A DNA stretch of 64,000 nt from Catenulispora sp. EB89 (GTDB lineage: Bacteria; Actinomycetota; Actinomycetes; Streptomycetales; Catenulisporaceae). The notes under the pieces were generated by a model that worked only from the letters and a program-made list of their open reading frames with translations, made no database searches and had not been told where the DNA came from. Within the stretch, counting starts at the first letter, position 1; each line of letters begins with the position of its first letter. Below, piece after piece: positions 33,572 through 44,835 of this stretch. The position numbers and the translations under genes were made by a program. Where the stretch lies: NCBI RefSeq assembly GCF_041261445.1, contig NZ_JBGCCU010000013.1:1-64000 (forward strand), in the 5' to 3' direction.

Positions 33572-35710
33572 CTAAGCCGAAAGCTGATCCGGCGCGGTCC
33601 CGTTGGCGGAAGAACCAGGCGCCGCCGAGGGCACCCCCTGCGCCAGCACCGCGCAGATCTCCGATGCGGGCAGCGCCTTGGCAACCAGCCAGCCCTGTGC
33701 CTCGTCGCAGCCGTAGTCCTCCAGCGTGGACCACGTCGCGGGGTCCTCGACGCCCTCGGCGACCACGCGCAGTCCCAGCGAGTGCGCCAGGTCTATGGTC
33801 GAGCGGACGATCGCCGCGTCGTCGGCGTCGAAGCCGATGCCGCCGACGAAGGAGCGGTCTATCTTGATCTCGTCGAAGGGCAGCCGGCGCAGGGTCAGCA
33901 GCGAGGCGTAGCCGGTGCCGAAGTTGTCGAGCGACAGCCGGACGCCGAGCTTGGACAGGCCGATCAGCGCCGCCCTGACGCTCTGCGCGTCCCCGACCAG
34001 CACCCGCTCCGCGACCTCCAGCCGCAGCGCCTCGGGCCGCACGCGGTGCTGCGCCAGCTTGCGCTCGACCATCTCCACGAAGTGCGGGCTCTCGATGTCG
34101 CGCAGCGAGACGTTCACCGCGATCGGCACGCCGTAGCCGTTGCGCCACCACAGCGCCGCCTGCCGCAGCGAGATGTCGAGGATGTACTCCGTCAGGCGCG
34201 CCATCAGCCCGCTGTTCTCGGCGAGCTTCACGAACGTCTCCGGCGGTATCGCGCCGCGCACGTCGTGCCGCCACCGCGCCAGCGCCTCGACGCCGACCAC
34301 GCGGCCGTCCTTGAACGAGGCCTGCGGTTGGTAGTGGACCTCGATGCGGCCGGCGTCCAGGGCCTCGCGCAGGTCGCTCAGGAGCGCCAGCCGGTCCGGA
34401 CTGTTGCGGTCCTTCGCCGGGTCGTAGCGGACGTAGCCGGTCTTGCCGCGCTTGGCCTCGTACATCGCCACGTCCGCGTGCCGGAGCAGGACGTCGTAGT
34501 GGCTGGCGTCGTCGGGGTGCAGGGCGATGCCCAGGGAGGCCTCGACGTCCAGGTTGAAGCCGTGCAGGCGGTAGGGGACGGCCACGGCGTCCAGCAGGCG
34601 CTGCGCCAGCTGCTGCGCGGCCTCGACGTCCGGCAGGCCGGGGAGCAGGACCGCGAACTCGTCGCCGCCGAGCCGGGCCACCATGTCCTCGGCGCGGACC
34701 GCGGCCGACAGCCGCTGCGCGACCTCGCGGATCAGCTCGTCGCCGGCGGCGTGGCCGAGGGTGTCGTTCACTTCCTTGAAACGGTCCAGGTCCAGCAGGA
34801 ACAGGCCGATCTTGCCGTGCGGGACGGCGACCGCGGCCGGGGTGCGGCCGGAGGAGTACAGCGAGGACGGCCCGTCGTCGCCGGCGGCCGGCACGGTGCC
34901 GAGCATGATCTCGGCCTGGCGTCGCAGCGCCTTGCGGTTGGGCAGCGCGGTCAGCGGGTCGTGCAGCGACTGCCACTCGCTCTCGTCGAACGCCAGGGCG
35001 CTGCGGTAGAAGACCAGCAGCACCGGTATGAACAGCACGATCAGGTACGGCTCGTGCCGCATCACCACGGTGATCAGCGGCGCCAGCACCACCGAGGCGC
35101 CGACCACCTGCAGCTCGACCCGCCACTCGCGGCGGGCTATGCCGATCAGCCGCACGCCGGTCCACAGCGCCACGGCCTGCCAGACGAAGAACAGGTTCAC
35201 CACGAAGTACGCGACGCCGGCCAGCAGGATCGCGGCCATCGAGGTCACGCTCGGCGCCCACGGCCGCCCCGGGGTCGGCACGATGCCGAAGCCTCGCAGC
35301 ACCAGGCAGGCCGCGCCCAGGGACAGCGTGAACTGCGAGACGTTGAACAGGATCCGCCACCAGGTCCGGCGCCCGGCCGCACCGCCCACCAGGGAGGCCG
35401 CGGCCTGCACCATCGCGGCCAGCGGCCAGCCCGCCAACATCAGCAGCGCGATGGTGAAAACCGTGGTGGTGGCGGCCTCGCGGTTGGTGTGCTGCAACTT
35501 CATCAGGGGCCGCAGTTCCCCGAGGAAGACCAGGCAGATGGTCATCAGCAACGCGGGCACCGACTGCGTGGTGGGTCCGGAACCGTGCCAGTTCAAGACC
35601 AACAACGCGGCCAGGATGGTGATCCCGGCCGCGCTGACGGAGGCGACGAAGGCGTACAGACGTCCGGGATCGGCCTTCGGGCCGTAGTCCGGCTCGAATG
35701 GTCGGTGCAT
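33572..35710 (-). CDS. Membrane GGDEF-EAL cyclic-di-GMP protein
   Basis: 712 residues. About six membrane helices (20-240) precede a GGDEF domain (about 245-430) with an intact RLGGDEF active site (348-352), metal Asp in LLDLDRFKEVND, and an inhibitory RxxD site (R339, D342). An EAL domain follows (about 445-690): EAL at 475-477, N533, E565, K616, AEGVED. The usual DDFGTG loop reads DNFGTG (D595, N596), a change at a metal-site residue that may weaken phosphodiesterase activity. Predicted to make and possibly degrade c-di-GMP at the membrane. Confidence 0.92.
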   Translation of the reverse strand: MHRPFEPDYGPKADPGRLYAFVASVSAAGITILAALLVLNWHGSGPTTQSVPALLMTICLVFLGELRPLMKLQHTNREAATTTVFTIALLMLAGWPLAAMVQAAASLVGGAAGRRTWWRILFNVSQFTLSLGAACLVLRGFGIVPTPGRPWAPSVTSMAAILLAGVAYFVVNLFFVWQAVALWTGVRLIGIARREWRVELQVVGASVVLAPLITVVMRHEPYLIVLFIPVLLVFYRSALAFDESEWQSLHDPLTALPNRKALRRQAEIMLGTVPAAGDDGPSSLYSSGRTPAAVAVPHGKIGLFLLDLDRFKEVNDTLGHAAGDELIREVAQRLSAAVRAEDMVARLGGDEFAVLLPGLPDVEAAQQLAQRLLDAVAVPYRLHGFNLDVEASLGIALHPDDASHYDVLLRHADVAMYEAKRGKTGYVRYDPAKDRNSPDRLALLSDLREALDAGRIEVHYQPQASFKDGRVVGVEALARWRHDVRGAIPPETFVKLAENSGLMARLTEYILDISLRQAALWWRNGYGVPIAVNVSLRDIESPHFVEMVERKLAQHRVRPEALRLEVAERVLVGDAQSVRAALIGLSKLGVRLSLDNFGTGYASLLTLRRLPFDEIKIDRSFVGGIGFDADDAAIVRSTIDLAHSLGLRVVAEGVEDPATWSTLEDYGCDEAQGWLVAKALPASEICAVLAQGVPSAAPGSSANGTAPDQLSA

Positions 35711-35875
35711 GGAGCGGACCCTCCTGTACCGGAGCTCTTCTGAACAACTTCAGCGTCGGTGCGCGCGTCAGCGAACGGGCTGACGCGGCCATATTGCCGT
35801 ATCAGAACGTCGCCGACCAGAGACGGACCGTAAAGGTTTCGCCTTCGGTCTTGACGGCCGGGCCGGGCGTCGGTG

Positions 35876-38065
<2,190 letters not shown>

Positions 38066-38128
38066 TCACTGGTCGGGGGCCGTTTCGACACTCAAGAATC
38101 TACCGTCAGGCACTGACAGTCCCGCAGT

Positions 38129-39154
38129 TCAGGAGGCTTTGTCGGCCAGCGCGTCGGCCGTGCGGTGGGCCAGCACGAGCGCCTGGCGGGCCCACGGCGG
38201 GGTGGCGCCGGCCAGGCCGCAGGTCGGGGTGATCGTCGTGGCCTGGGCCAGCTGCGCCGCCGAGAAGCCCAGGCGGCTCAGGGACAGCACCTTGTCGAGG
38301 AGCTGGTTGACGCCGGGGGCGCGCGCCGGGTCCACGGACGGCACGACGCCGAGCATCAGGCCCACTCCGGCCTCGATCGCCTCGCCGAGCTGTTCGTCGC
38401 GCTCCGGCGAGACGCCGCCGGGCCCGGTGGTGTCGATCGCGGTGGCGTCGAAGGAGATGTGGTCGGCACCGGCCCTGCGCAGCATCTCGATCGGTACGTC
38501 GGAGGCGCAGCAGTGCACGGCGACGTCGGCGTCGGCGTCGTGCACGGCCTTGATCAGGCCGGCCAGCGTCTCCCGGGCCACCGTCTCGTCGACCGCGCGC
38601 AGCCGGCCGAAGCCGCTGGCGGTGGGCACGGTGCCGCGCAGGACGCCGGGCAGCGCCGGCTCGTCCAGCTGCACCAGCAGCGCCCCGGCCCGCGGTGCCC
38701 GCTTGCGCACGTCGGCGATGTGCACCTTCAGCCCCTCGGTCAGGGACTCGGTGAGGTCGCGGACGGCGCCGAGGTCGGACAGCATCCGGTCGCCGTGCCG
38801 CAGCTCCAGGGTCGCGGCCAGCGACCACGGGCCGACGACCTGGACCTTCAGCGTCTGTGTGAACTCCTGGGCGCGCTCCTCCAGCAGGTCCAGATCCTGG
38901 CGCAGGAACGAGTCCGCGCGCCGGGCGTCGCGGCCCGGCCGCTCGGTCAGCCGCCAGCCGCTGGGCTGCACCTCGGCGTAGAGCTCCACCAGGAAGGCGG
39001 TGCCGCGGCCGATCATGTCGGCGCCCACGCCGCGCGCCGGGAGTTCGGGCAGGTGCGGCAGGTCCGGAAGCTCGTCGAAGACCAGGCGGTTGGCCGCTCC
39101 GGCGTCGGTGCCGGGCAGGGAGCCGATACCGGTGGCGCGTGGGGGTCGGTGCAT
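38129..39154 (-). CDS. MetE C-terminal-like / UROD-fold methionine synthase family protein
   Basis: 341 residues from ATG 39154 (MHRPPRATGIGSLPGTD; the longer upstream frame lacks family resemblance). It covers the C-terminal catalytic barrel of cobalamin-independent methionine synthase: TGIGSLPG at the start, QLDEPALPG, and zinc-site candidates HCCASDVP. It lacks the N-terminal MetE half. Such short core-MetE-like proteins next to ligA are common in actinobacteria; a methyltransferase role is probable but the methyl donor is unknown. Confidence 0.82.
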   Translation of the reverse strand: MHRPPRATGIGSLPGTDAGAANRLVFDELPDLPHLPELPARGVGADMIGRGTAFLVELYAEVQPSGWRLTERPGRDARRADSFLRQDLDLLEERAQEFTQTLKVQVVGPWSLAATLELRHGDRMLSDLGAVRDLTESLTEGLKVHIADVRKRAPRAGALLVQLDEPALPGVLRGTVPTASGFGRLRAVDETVARETLAGLIKAVHDADADVAVHCCASDVPIEMLRRAGADHISFDATAIDTTGPGGVSPERDEQLGEAIEAGVGLMLGVVPSVDPARAPGVNQLLDKVLSLSRLGFSAAQLAQATTITPTCGLAGATPPWARQALVLAHRTADALADKAS

Positions 39155-39431
39155 GGGACGAAGCGTAGCCAAAATACCGATGCCGCCGGTCCGGCAACCC
39201 TCGCGGCCTCCGCGACGTCCCCTGCGTGCGAACCCAGGCGCGGGACCCCACGGTCTCGCGGCTGCGGCGCGCGCCCCCGACATCACCCGATGGGGTGTCG
39301 AATGCACGAGCCGAGAGCCCGGCTCGCCGCTATTGTGACCAGCACCAGACCTTGTGAAAGCCCGCCACCAGCCCTGTTCCCCAAGCCCGCTCGCCCCCCG
39401 GTGACCGTTTTGACTTCCTGGAGCCCGTCCC

Positions 39432-39881
39432 GTGTCGACCGTGTTCTTCGCCGCGAGCCCCGCCGAACTGCGGGTGGTGGCGGCCGCCGCGGCCCACGCC
39501 GACACCTCGGCGGTGCTGGCCGCGCTGGACACCGTGCCGGCCGGCGATCTGGATCCCGCGCAGCTGATCGACCTGGATCTGCTGGTGACCGGCAACGATC
39601 CGGCCGAGGTGCGGGAGGCGGTGCTCACCCCGGCGCATGAGGGTCCTGACGATGCCGGGGGCACGGTGTTGTTACCCGTGCGGGCCGCGCTGGGCTCGCG
39701 ACTGGCTTATCTGAGCGACCACGACGTCGACGCGCTCGCGGAACGCTGGGCGGCGGCCGACGGGGCCGCGGACGGCGGCTGGGACGCCTACCGGTGCGGG
39801 CAGCTGATCCGGTCGCTGTCGTTGCTGGCGCTCTTGGCGGGAGCGGATCAGCGGGAGTTGTTCGTGCGCTTCGACAGCTGA
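39432..39881 (+). CDS. Hypothetical protein
   Basis: 149 residues from GTG 39432. An alpha/beta, soluble sequence with no signal peptide; pieces such as LDLDLLVTGNDPAEVREAV and LSDHDVDALAERWAAAD suggest a small compact fold, loosely like the DUF1877/YfbM type, but I cannot assign a family. It is monocistronic, convergent with the FMN reductase gene (25 bases between stops). Confidence 0.6.
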   Translation: MSTVFFAASPAELRVVAAAAAHADTSAVLAALDTVPAGDLDPAQLIDLDLLVTGNDPAEVREAVLTPAHEGPDDAGGTVLLPVRAALGSRLAYLSDHDVDALAERWAAADGAADGGWDAYRCGQLIRSLSLLALLAGADQRELFVRFDS

Positions 39882-39906
39882 GCGCCGAGGCGACACTGTT
39901 CGGCCC

Positions 39907-40479
39907 TTATGCCGCGGCGGGTTTCCGCAGCTGGCAGAGCGCTTCGGCATAGCGCCGCAGTTCTTCGAGGAGCTGGTGGACGCCGTGCGCCCGGCGCTCG
40001 CCGGGGATCAGGCGGCCGTCGGGGTCCAGTACCTCGCGCAGCGGGAGCGTCACGATGTCCGGCAGCGGCGTCATTCCGAGCGCGACCGCGACCGGCGTGA
40101 TCATCTCGACGGCGCGCAGGCCCGCCGATGACATGCCGTAGCTGACGTAGCCGACCGGCTTGCCGGCCCACTCCGCGTAGAGCGCGTCGAGGGCGTTCTT
40201 CAGGGGTGCGGTGATCCCGCGGTTGTATTCGGCGGCGAGGATCAGGAAGGCGTCGGCGGCGTCGACCATCGCACTCCACTGGCGGGTGTGGTCGTGGATG
40301 TACGTGCCCTCAGACGGATGATCCGGTTCGTCGAGGAACGGCAAGGCGATCTCGGCCAGGTCGGCCACTTCGACGTCGAAGCCACCGTGTTCGCGGGCCA
40401 GGGTGAGAACCCACTCCGCGACGGCGGTGCCGATCCGTCCCGGACGGGTCGTGCTGGTGATGATGAGCAGGCGGGGCAT
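39907..40479 (-). CDS. NADPH-dependent FMN reductase family protein
   Basis: 190 residues with a flavodoxin-like fold: LLIITSTTRPGRIGTAVAEW is the FMN phosphate loop and LILAAEYNRGITAPLKNALD is the typical second FMN-contact motif. It reduces a flavin or quinone with NAD(P)H; azoreductase or quinone reductase roles are also possible. Its first 170 bases overlap the end of the YczE-like frame on the same strand. Confidence 0.88.
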   Translation of the reverse strand: MPRLLIITSTTRPGRIGTAVAEWVLTLAREHGGFDVEVADLAEIALPFLDEPDHPSEGTYIHDHTRQWSAMVDAADAFLILAAEYNRGITAPLKNALDALYAEWAGKPVGYVSYGMSSAGLRAVEMITPVAVALGMTPLPDIVTLPLREVLDPDGRLIPGERRAHGVHQLLEELRRYAEALCQLRKPAAA

Positions 40480-41092
40480 GGTGGCCTCCAGTTGGATTCG
40501 GTGTCGGATTCAGGTCGAAACGAGCGATGAAGAACTGGGCCAGCGGTCCGATCGCGACGGCGAACAGCACCGTCCCGACGCCGACGGTGCCGCCGAGCAG
40601 CCAGCCCGCGGCGAGCACCACGACCTCGATGCCGGTGCGGGTCAGCCGTAGCGACCTGCCGGTCCGCGCCGACAGGCCGGTCATCAGGCCGTCGCGCGGC
40701 CCCGGACCGAGGCCGGCGCCGACGTAGAGCCCGGTGGCGACGCCGTTCAGCGCGATGCCGCCGAGGAGCAGTGCGATGCGGGGTGCCAGCGCGTGGGGCG
40801 TCGGCAGGACGCCGAGAGTGGCGTCGGCGGCCAGGCCGACCACGACGACGTTGCTCGCCGTGCCGAAGCCGGGCCGCTGCCGCAGCGGGATCCAGGCCAG
40901 CAGCACCAGCGCGCCGACGATGATCACGACGCGGCCCAGCGGCAGGCCGGTGTGCCGGGCCAGACCCTGGTGCAGCACGTCCCAGGAGGCCAGACCCAGG
41001 CCCGAGGCGACCATCAGCGCGGTGCTGGCGCCGAACAGCACGAGCCCGGCGAAGAGCTGCGCCAGACGGCGCGGCAGAGGTGATGGTGACAT
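40310..41092 (-). CDS. YczE/YitT-like membrane protein with overrun C-terminus
   Basis: 260 residues from ATG 41092. Five or so hydrophobic helices (about 8-200) with the family's short repeats ALMVASGLGLASWDVLHQGL and LYVGAGLGPGPRDGLMTGLS. The last 55-60 residues are His/Pro/Arg-rich, unlike the family, and are encoded inside the FMN reductase gene in another frame; the natural stop near 40490 seems to be missing. Members are about 200-215 residues long. Divergent from marR, with a shared control region. Function unknown; possibly a transporter. Confidence 0.8.
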   Translation of the reverse strand: MSPSPLPRRLAQLFAGLVLFGASTALMVASGLGLASWDVLHQGLARHTGLPLGRVVIIVGALVLLAWIPLRQRPGFGTASNVVVVGLAADATLGVLPTPHALAPRIALLLGGIALNGVATGLYVGAGLGPGPRDGLMTGLSARTGRSLRLTRTGIEVVVLAAGWLLGGTVGVGTVLFAVAIGPLAQFFIARFDLNPTPNPTGGHHAPPAHHHQHDPSGTDRHRRRGVGSHPGPRTRWLRRRSGRPGRDRLAVPRRTGSSV

Positions 41093-41127
41093 GTCAACAA
41101 GTCTGCGCCAGGGTTGGTGACGTGTCA
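41087..41127. promoter_or_regulatory. Paired MarR-type operators
   Basis: TGACATGTCA (41087-41096, perfect palindrome) and TGACGTGTCA (41118-41127) are 31 bases apart, three helical turns, so both face the same side of the DNA. The first covers the YczE-like start codon, the second lies over its -35 and between the marR -35 and -10. Confidence 0.6.
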
Positions 41128-41128
41128 A
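41100..41128 (-). promoter_or_regulatory. Leaderless promoter of the YczE-like gene
   Basis: On the minus strand TTGACA (41128-41123), 17 bases, CAGACT (41105-41100), then seven bases and the ATG at 41092. The -35 is a consensus match. Confidence 0.55.
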
Positions 41129-41143
41129 CCACAGCGCTAGAAT
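41114..41143 (+). promoter_or_regulatory. Leaderless promoter of marR
   Basis: TTGGTG (41114-41119), an 18-base spacer and TAGAAT (41138-41143), followed by six bases and the GTG start at 41150. No Shine-Dalgarno sequence is present. Confidence 0.55.
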
Positions 41144-41149
41144 GCGGCC

Positions 41150-41647
41150 GTGACCACGCCCGAGCCCCACCCCGAACCCCGCTGGCTGAACGACGACGAG
41201 ATGCGCGCCTGGCTGGCCTACCGCCGCATGCGCCTGCTGCTCAGCGCCGAGATCAACCGCGACCTGGCCCGGGAGGCCGGCCTGTCGGAGGCCGACTACG
41301 ACGTGCTGTCCAACCTGACCACCACGGACGACCGGCGCCGGCTCAGCGAGCTGGCCGCGCGCATGCAGTGGTCGAAGAGCCGGCTGTCGCACCACATCAC
41401 GCGCATGGAACAGCGCGGCCTGGTCCGCCGCGAGGAGGTGGACGGCGACGCACGGGGCTCGTTCGTGGCCCTGACGCCGCAGGGGCGCCGCACCATCGAG
41501 GAGGCCGCGCCGGGGCACGTGGCATCGGTGCGGCGGCATTTGATGGACCGGCTCACGCCGGAGCAGATCAGGGTGCTGGGAGAGATCGGCGACGTGGTGC
41601 TGGGGCCGCTGGAGGACCGCGGCCGCGGCCACGACCCAGAAGACTGA
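41150..41647 (+). CDS. MarR-family transcriptional regulator
   Basis: 165 residues, typical dimeric winged-helix regulator. Helices about 15-45, then the wHTH (LSEADYDVLSNLTTT, RRLSELAARMQWSKSRLSHHITRMEQRGLVRREE) with the wing D-G-D-A-R-G-S. Divergent from the YczE-like gene with 57 bases between them, holding two TGACrTGTCA sites that suit repression of itself and that gene. Confidence 0.92.
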   Translation: MTTPEPHPEPRWLNDDEMRAWLAYRRMRLLLSAEINRDLAREAGLSEADYDVLSNLTTTDDRRRLSELAARMQWSKSRLSHHITRMEQRGLVRREEVDGDARGSFVALTPQGRRTIEEAAPGHVASVRRHLMDRLTPEQIRVLGEIGDVVLGPLEDRGRGHDPED

Positions 41648-41670
41648 CACCCCGCGCCGAGCTTCGCGAT

Positions 41671-41735
41671 CCCGAAACGCCGAATACCCCGGACCACGAA
41701 GGTCCGGGGCACCAGAAGGCAACGCCGACCAGAAA
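41671..41735. repeat. 65-bp repeat with hairpin, copy 1
   Basis: Begins CCCGAAACGCCGAATA and contains the stem CCCCGGACC/GGTCCGGGG with a 5-base loop (41687-41709). Lies after marR, and probably terminates it. Confidence 0.8.
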
Positions 41736-41773
41736 CGCCGAGCGACGCCGCCGGAAACGCGGGCATTCCCGGC

Positions 41774-41838
41774 CCCGAAACGCCGAATACCCCGGACCGC
41801 GAAGGTCCGGGGCACCAGAAAGCAGCGCCGACCGGAAA
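41774..41838. repeat. 65-bp repeat with hairpin, copy 2
   Basis: Nearly identical to copy 1, offset by 103 bases, same stem at 41790-41812. Lies 29 bases before the end of the penicillin-binding protein gene on the minus strand and may terminate it. Only a few bases differ, including one loop base. Confidence 0.8.
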
Positions 41839-41866
41839 GCGCTGCCGGACCGGCCGGCGCCGCGCG

Positions 41867-43585
41867 TCAGCTCAGCCCGGCGGCCTTCATCATGGCGGCG
41901 ATGGCCGGGCCGGCCGCCGAGTTGCCGAATCCGCCGTTGAGCACCAGCGCGGAGACCGCGATGTCGTTCTTGGGGTCCATGGCGATCATCCAGGAGTCGG
42001 TCGGGTCGGTGGCGTTCGGCTCGGCCGAGCCGGTCTTGGCGCCCAGGGTCGGCGAGATGTTCTGCAGGGAGGTCGCGGTGCCGTTCGTGATCACGCCGCG
42101 CATCATGGTCTGCAGGTTCTGGTCCACGTTCGCGGGCAGCGGCTGGGCCTTGGCCGGGGCCTGGAAGCCGGGGATCAGGACCGGCTGGTGGAACTGGCCG
42201 GTGGCCACCGTCGCGGCGATCGAGGCCATGGTCAGCGGGCACATCGTGATCTTGCCCTGGCCGAAGGCCGAGGCGGCGAGCAGGCTGTGCGTGTCGGCCG
42301 GCGGGACCTGCAGATTGCCGGCGGTGCAGTAGGTGGCCTGGCCGACGCCCAGGTCCCAGGGCTGGTCCATGCCGTAGTAGTCGTGGACGGTCTTGGACAG
42401 GCTGTCCAGCGCCAGGTTGTGCCCGATCGTCGCGTTCACGAACGAGGTGTTGCAGGACATCTCGTAGGCGCTGAGCAGGTTGGCGCCGGAGAAGCCGTTC
42501 TTCAGGCCCTCGTCGTTGTGGTAGACCTCGGTGCCCACCTGCGCGGTCGGCGTGCAGTCCGCCGAGTCCGTCAGCTGCATGCCGCCGAGCATCAGGGCCG
42601 TGGCGGTGACCGTCTTGAACGTCGAGCCCGGCGCGCGCGTGGCCGTGTAGGCCATCTTCGTGTTGTTCTTGTTGTTCGTCGCGATGGCCAGGATCTCGCC
42701 GGTGGACGGCTTGATCACCACCATGCCGGAGTTCGGGTACGCCTGGAGCGCGTTCTCCGCGGCGGTCTGGATCTTCGAGTCGATCGTCGAGCCGAGCTGC
42801 AGGCCGCTGGTCGAGTTCGGCGCGCCGAGCTGGATCGTGTTCGAGCCGGGGATCTGCAGGCCGGTGTTGTTGTCCACGAACTGGATCTGCAGCGAGGCCT
42901 GGGTGCCGTTCTGCGGCTTGGAGATCGCCAGCTTCGTCAGCAGGCTGGCGATGCTCGGGTGGTCCTTGCCGGACAGCGGCACGCCGTTGCGGTCGGCGAC
43001 CGGCACCGACGGCGGCACCGCCTTCAGGTTCGACGCCGCGCTCAGCTGCGGGTTGATGAGCGCCGAGGCGAAGTGCACCAGCGCCGGGTTGTTCCCGGTC
43101 GGCGGCAGCACCGCCAGCGTGGAGTTGTAGGCCCACGTCAGACCGTCGTCGAAGGTGTCGGTGACGCTGAAGTCGTAGTGGACCGCGTTGTCCAGCGGGT
43201 TCGGCGTGGCCGGGCTGCTCGGCGTGCCCGGGGTCGCCGCGCCAGAACCGGTCGCCGAGCCGGCGCTGCTCGGCGCGTTCATCTGCGAGCCCAGCTTGAG
43301 CACGATGGACTTCGGCGCCAGCGACTCCATCACGGCCTTCAGCCGCGGCCCCGCCTTGTCCGGCAGGTCGGTCAGCGCGCCGGCCTTGGTGTAGTCCCCG
43401 GACTGCCAGGCCGCCAGGAACGCCGCCGCGGCCGTGTCGGTCGGGCTGGCGCCGGCGGAGGTGGCCGTCTGGGACCCGCTGTTCGCCGCCGGCTTCGGCT
43501 TGGAGCTGCCGGAGCAGCCCGCGGTGACGACCGCGAGCGAGGTCGCTAGCGCGGCTATAGCCAGGAGCGTGCGTCGTGAACCCAT
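41867..43585 (-). CDS. Penicillin-binding transpeptidase lipoprotein
   Basis: 572 residues. A lipoprotein signal with lipobox VTAGC (Cys24). An NTF2-like/MecA-N-type region (about 50-165) is followed by a dimerisation region and the transpeptidase (about 260-572). Active-site motifs are complete: S321-T-F-K324, S377-C-N379 and K517-T-G519. It cross-links peptidoglycan; a PBP2a-like low-affinity enzyme is possible from the N-terminal domain. No transglycosylase domain. Confidence 0.92.
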   Translation of the reverse strand: MGSRRTLLAIAALATSLAVVTAGCSGSSKPKPAANSGSQTATSAGASPTDTAAAAFLAAWQSGDYTKAGALTDLPDKAGPRLKAVMESLAPKSIVLKLGSQMNAPSSAGSATGSGAATPGTPSSPATPNPLDNAVHYDFSVTDTFDDGLTWAYNSTLAVLPPTGNNPALVHFASALINPQLSAASNLKAVPPSVPVADRNGVPLSGKDHPSIASLLTKLAISKPQNGTQASLQIQFVDNNTGLQIPGSNTIQLGAPNSTSGLQLGSTIDSKIQTAAENALQAYPNSGMVVIKPSTGEILAIATNNKNNTKMAYTATRAPGSTFKTVTATALMLGGMQLTDSADCTPTAQVGTEVYHNDEGLKNGFSGANLLSAYEMSCNTSFVNATIGHNLALDSLSKTVHDYYGMDQPWDLGVGQATYCTAGNLQVPPADTHSLLAASAFGQGKITMCPLTMASIAATVATGQFHQPVLIPGFQAPAKAQPLPANVDQNLQTMMRGVITNGTATSLQNISPTLGAKTGSAEPNATDPTDSWMIAMDPKNDIAVSALVLNGGFGNSAAGPAIAAMMKAAGLS

Positions 43586-43650
43586 CGGGGTCCCTCCCCA
43601 TACTGTCGGATCGGGTTTTTCAGCCTACGACCCTAACCGACGCACGTGAG

Positions 43651-43666
43651 GGCCAATTGGTTGGCC
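43651..43666. terminator. Short hairpin between mnmA and the PBP gene
   Basis: GGCCAA/TTGGCC with a 4-base loop, followed by TTT on the plus strand. Weak; may attenuate readthrough from mnmA. Confidence 0.4.
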
Positions 43667-43679
43667 TTTGGCCGGCCTT

Positions 43680-44756
43680 TTAACGTGAGGTCTGCGCCAC
43701 GGTGGCGGAACCGATCACCCGAGTCCCGTCATAAAGGACAGCGGCCTGTCCCGGCGCGAGACCCCGAACCGGCTCATGGAGCACCACTTCGATGGCGTCC
43801 GGACCGGTCCGCTCGGCCGTGGCCGGCACGCCTTCGCCGTGCGCGCGCAGCTGCGCGTGGCACTCGATGCGGCCGGTGAACTCCGGCCCGCACCACCGCA
43901 GCTTGATCCCGGACAGGCCGGTGACGTCCAGCTCCTCGGCGGTCCCGACGGTCACGGTGTTGCTGACCGGCGAGATGTCCAGCACGTAGCGCGGCCGGCC
44001 GTCCCCGGCCGGGTCGCCGATCCGCAGCCCCCGGCGCTGGCCGATGGTGAAGCCCCAGGCGCCGTCGTGCTCGCCGACCTGGCGGCCGGCGCTGTCCACG
44101 ATCGGGCCGCTGCTGGTGCCCAGCGTCTTGGCCAGATACGCCTTGGTGTCCCCGTCCGGGATGAAGCAGACGTCGTGGCTGTCGGGCTTCTTGGCCACGT
44201 ACAGGCCGCGCTCGGCCGCCTCGGCGCGGACCGCGGGCTTGGTGTCGTCGCCGAGCGGGAACAGGGAGTGCGCGATCTGGTCGGCGTCCAGGACGCCCAG
44301 GACGTAGGACTGGTCCTTGGCCGAGTCCGCGGCGCGGTGCAGCTCCGGGCCGTGCGGGCCGTCGAGCAGGCGCGCGTAGTGGCCGGTGGCTACCGCGTCG
44401 AAGCCCAGCGCCCGCGCCTTGTCCAGCACCGCGGCGAACTTGATCTTCTCGTTGCAGCGCAGGCACGGGTTCGGGGTGCGGCCGGCCTGGTACTCCGCGA
44501 CGAAGTCGTCGATCACGTCCTCGTGGAACCGGTCGGACATGTCCCAGATGTAGAAGGGGATGCCGAGCATGTCGGCAGCGCGCCGGGCGTCGTGCGAGTC
44601 CTCGATCGTGCAGCAGCCGCGCGCGCCGTCGCGCAGGGCTTGGCGGTTGCGGGACAACGCGAGATGGACGCCGGTCACCTCGTGACCCGCGTCCCGGACC
44701 CGGGCGGCAGCCACCGCCGAATCGACACCACCGGACATCGCCGCCAAGACACGCAT
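43680..44756 (-). CDS. mnmA: tRNA-specific 2-thiouridylase
   Basis: 358 residues from ATG 44756 ([18 protein letters not shown]; the in-frame upstream part is not part of the family). PP-loop SGGVDS at 8-13; catalytic C98 (PNPCLRC) and C197 (HDVCFIP) match the two active cysteines of E. coli MnmA. It adds sulfur to U34 of tRNA-Glu, -Gln and -Lys. The sulfur donor cysteine desulfurase is encoded 2 kb away. Confidence 0.96.
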   Translation of the reverse strand: MRVLAAMSGGVDSAVAAARVRDAGHEVTGVHLALSRNRQALRDGARGCCTIEDSHDARRAADMLGIPFYIWDMSDRFHEDVIDDFVAEYQAGRTPNPCLRCNEKIKFAAVLDKARALGFDAVATGHYARLLDGPHGPELHRAADSAKDQSYVLGVLDADQIAHSLFPLGDDTKPAVRAEAAERGLYVAKKPDSHDVCFIPDGDTKAYLAKTLGTSSGPIVDSAGRQVGEHDGAWGFTIGQRRGLRIGDPAGDGRPRYVLDISPVSNTVTVGTAEELDVTGLSGIKLRWCGPEFTGRIECHAQLRAHGEGVPATAERTGPDAIEVVLHEPVRGLAPGQAAVLYDGTRVIGSATVAQTSR

Positions 44757-44835
44757 AGGGCAAGGGTACGTGGAATGGTTGACTGTGAGGCGGGTCATAA
44801 CGGGCGGGGGACGGCTACCACGAGCGGAGGACGCC

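Noticed and set aside
30952-35792. Very long frames (807, 880 and 1065 residues) over the STAND and GGDEF-EAL genes
   Set aside because: Both genes have intact catalytic motifs in another frame; these are GC-driven open frames.
40310-41815. 501-residue version of the YczE-like frame starting upstream of 41092
   Set aside because: The extra N-terminus lies antisense to marR and lacks membrane or family features.
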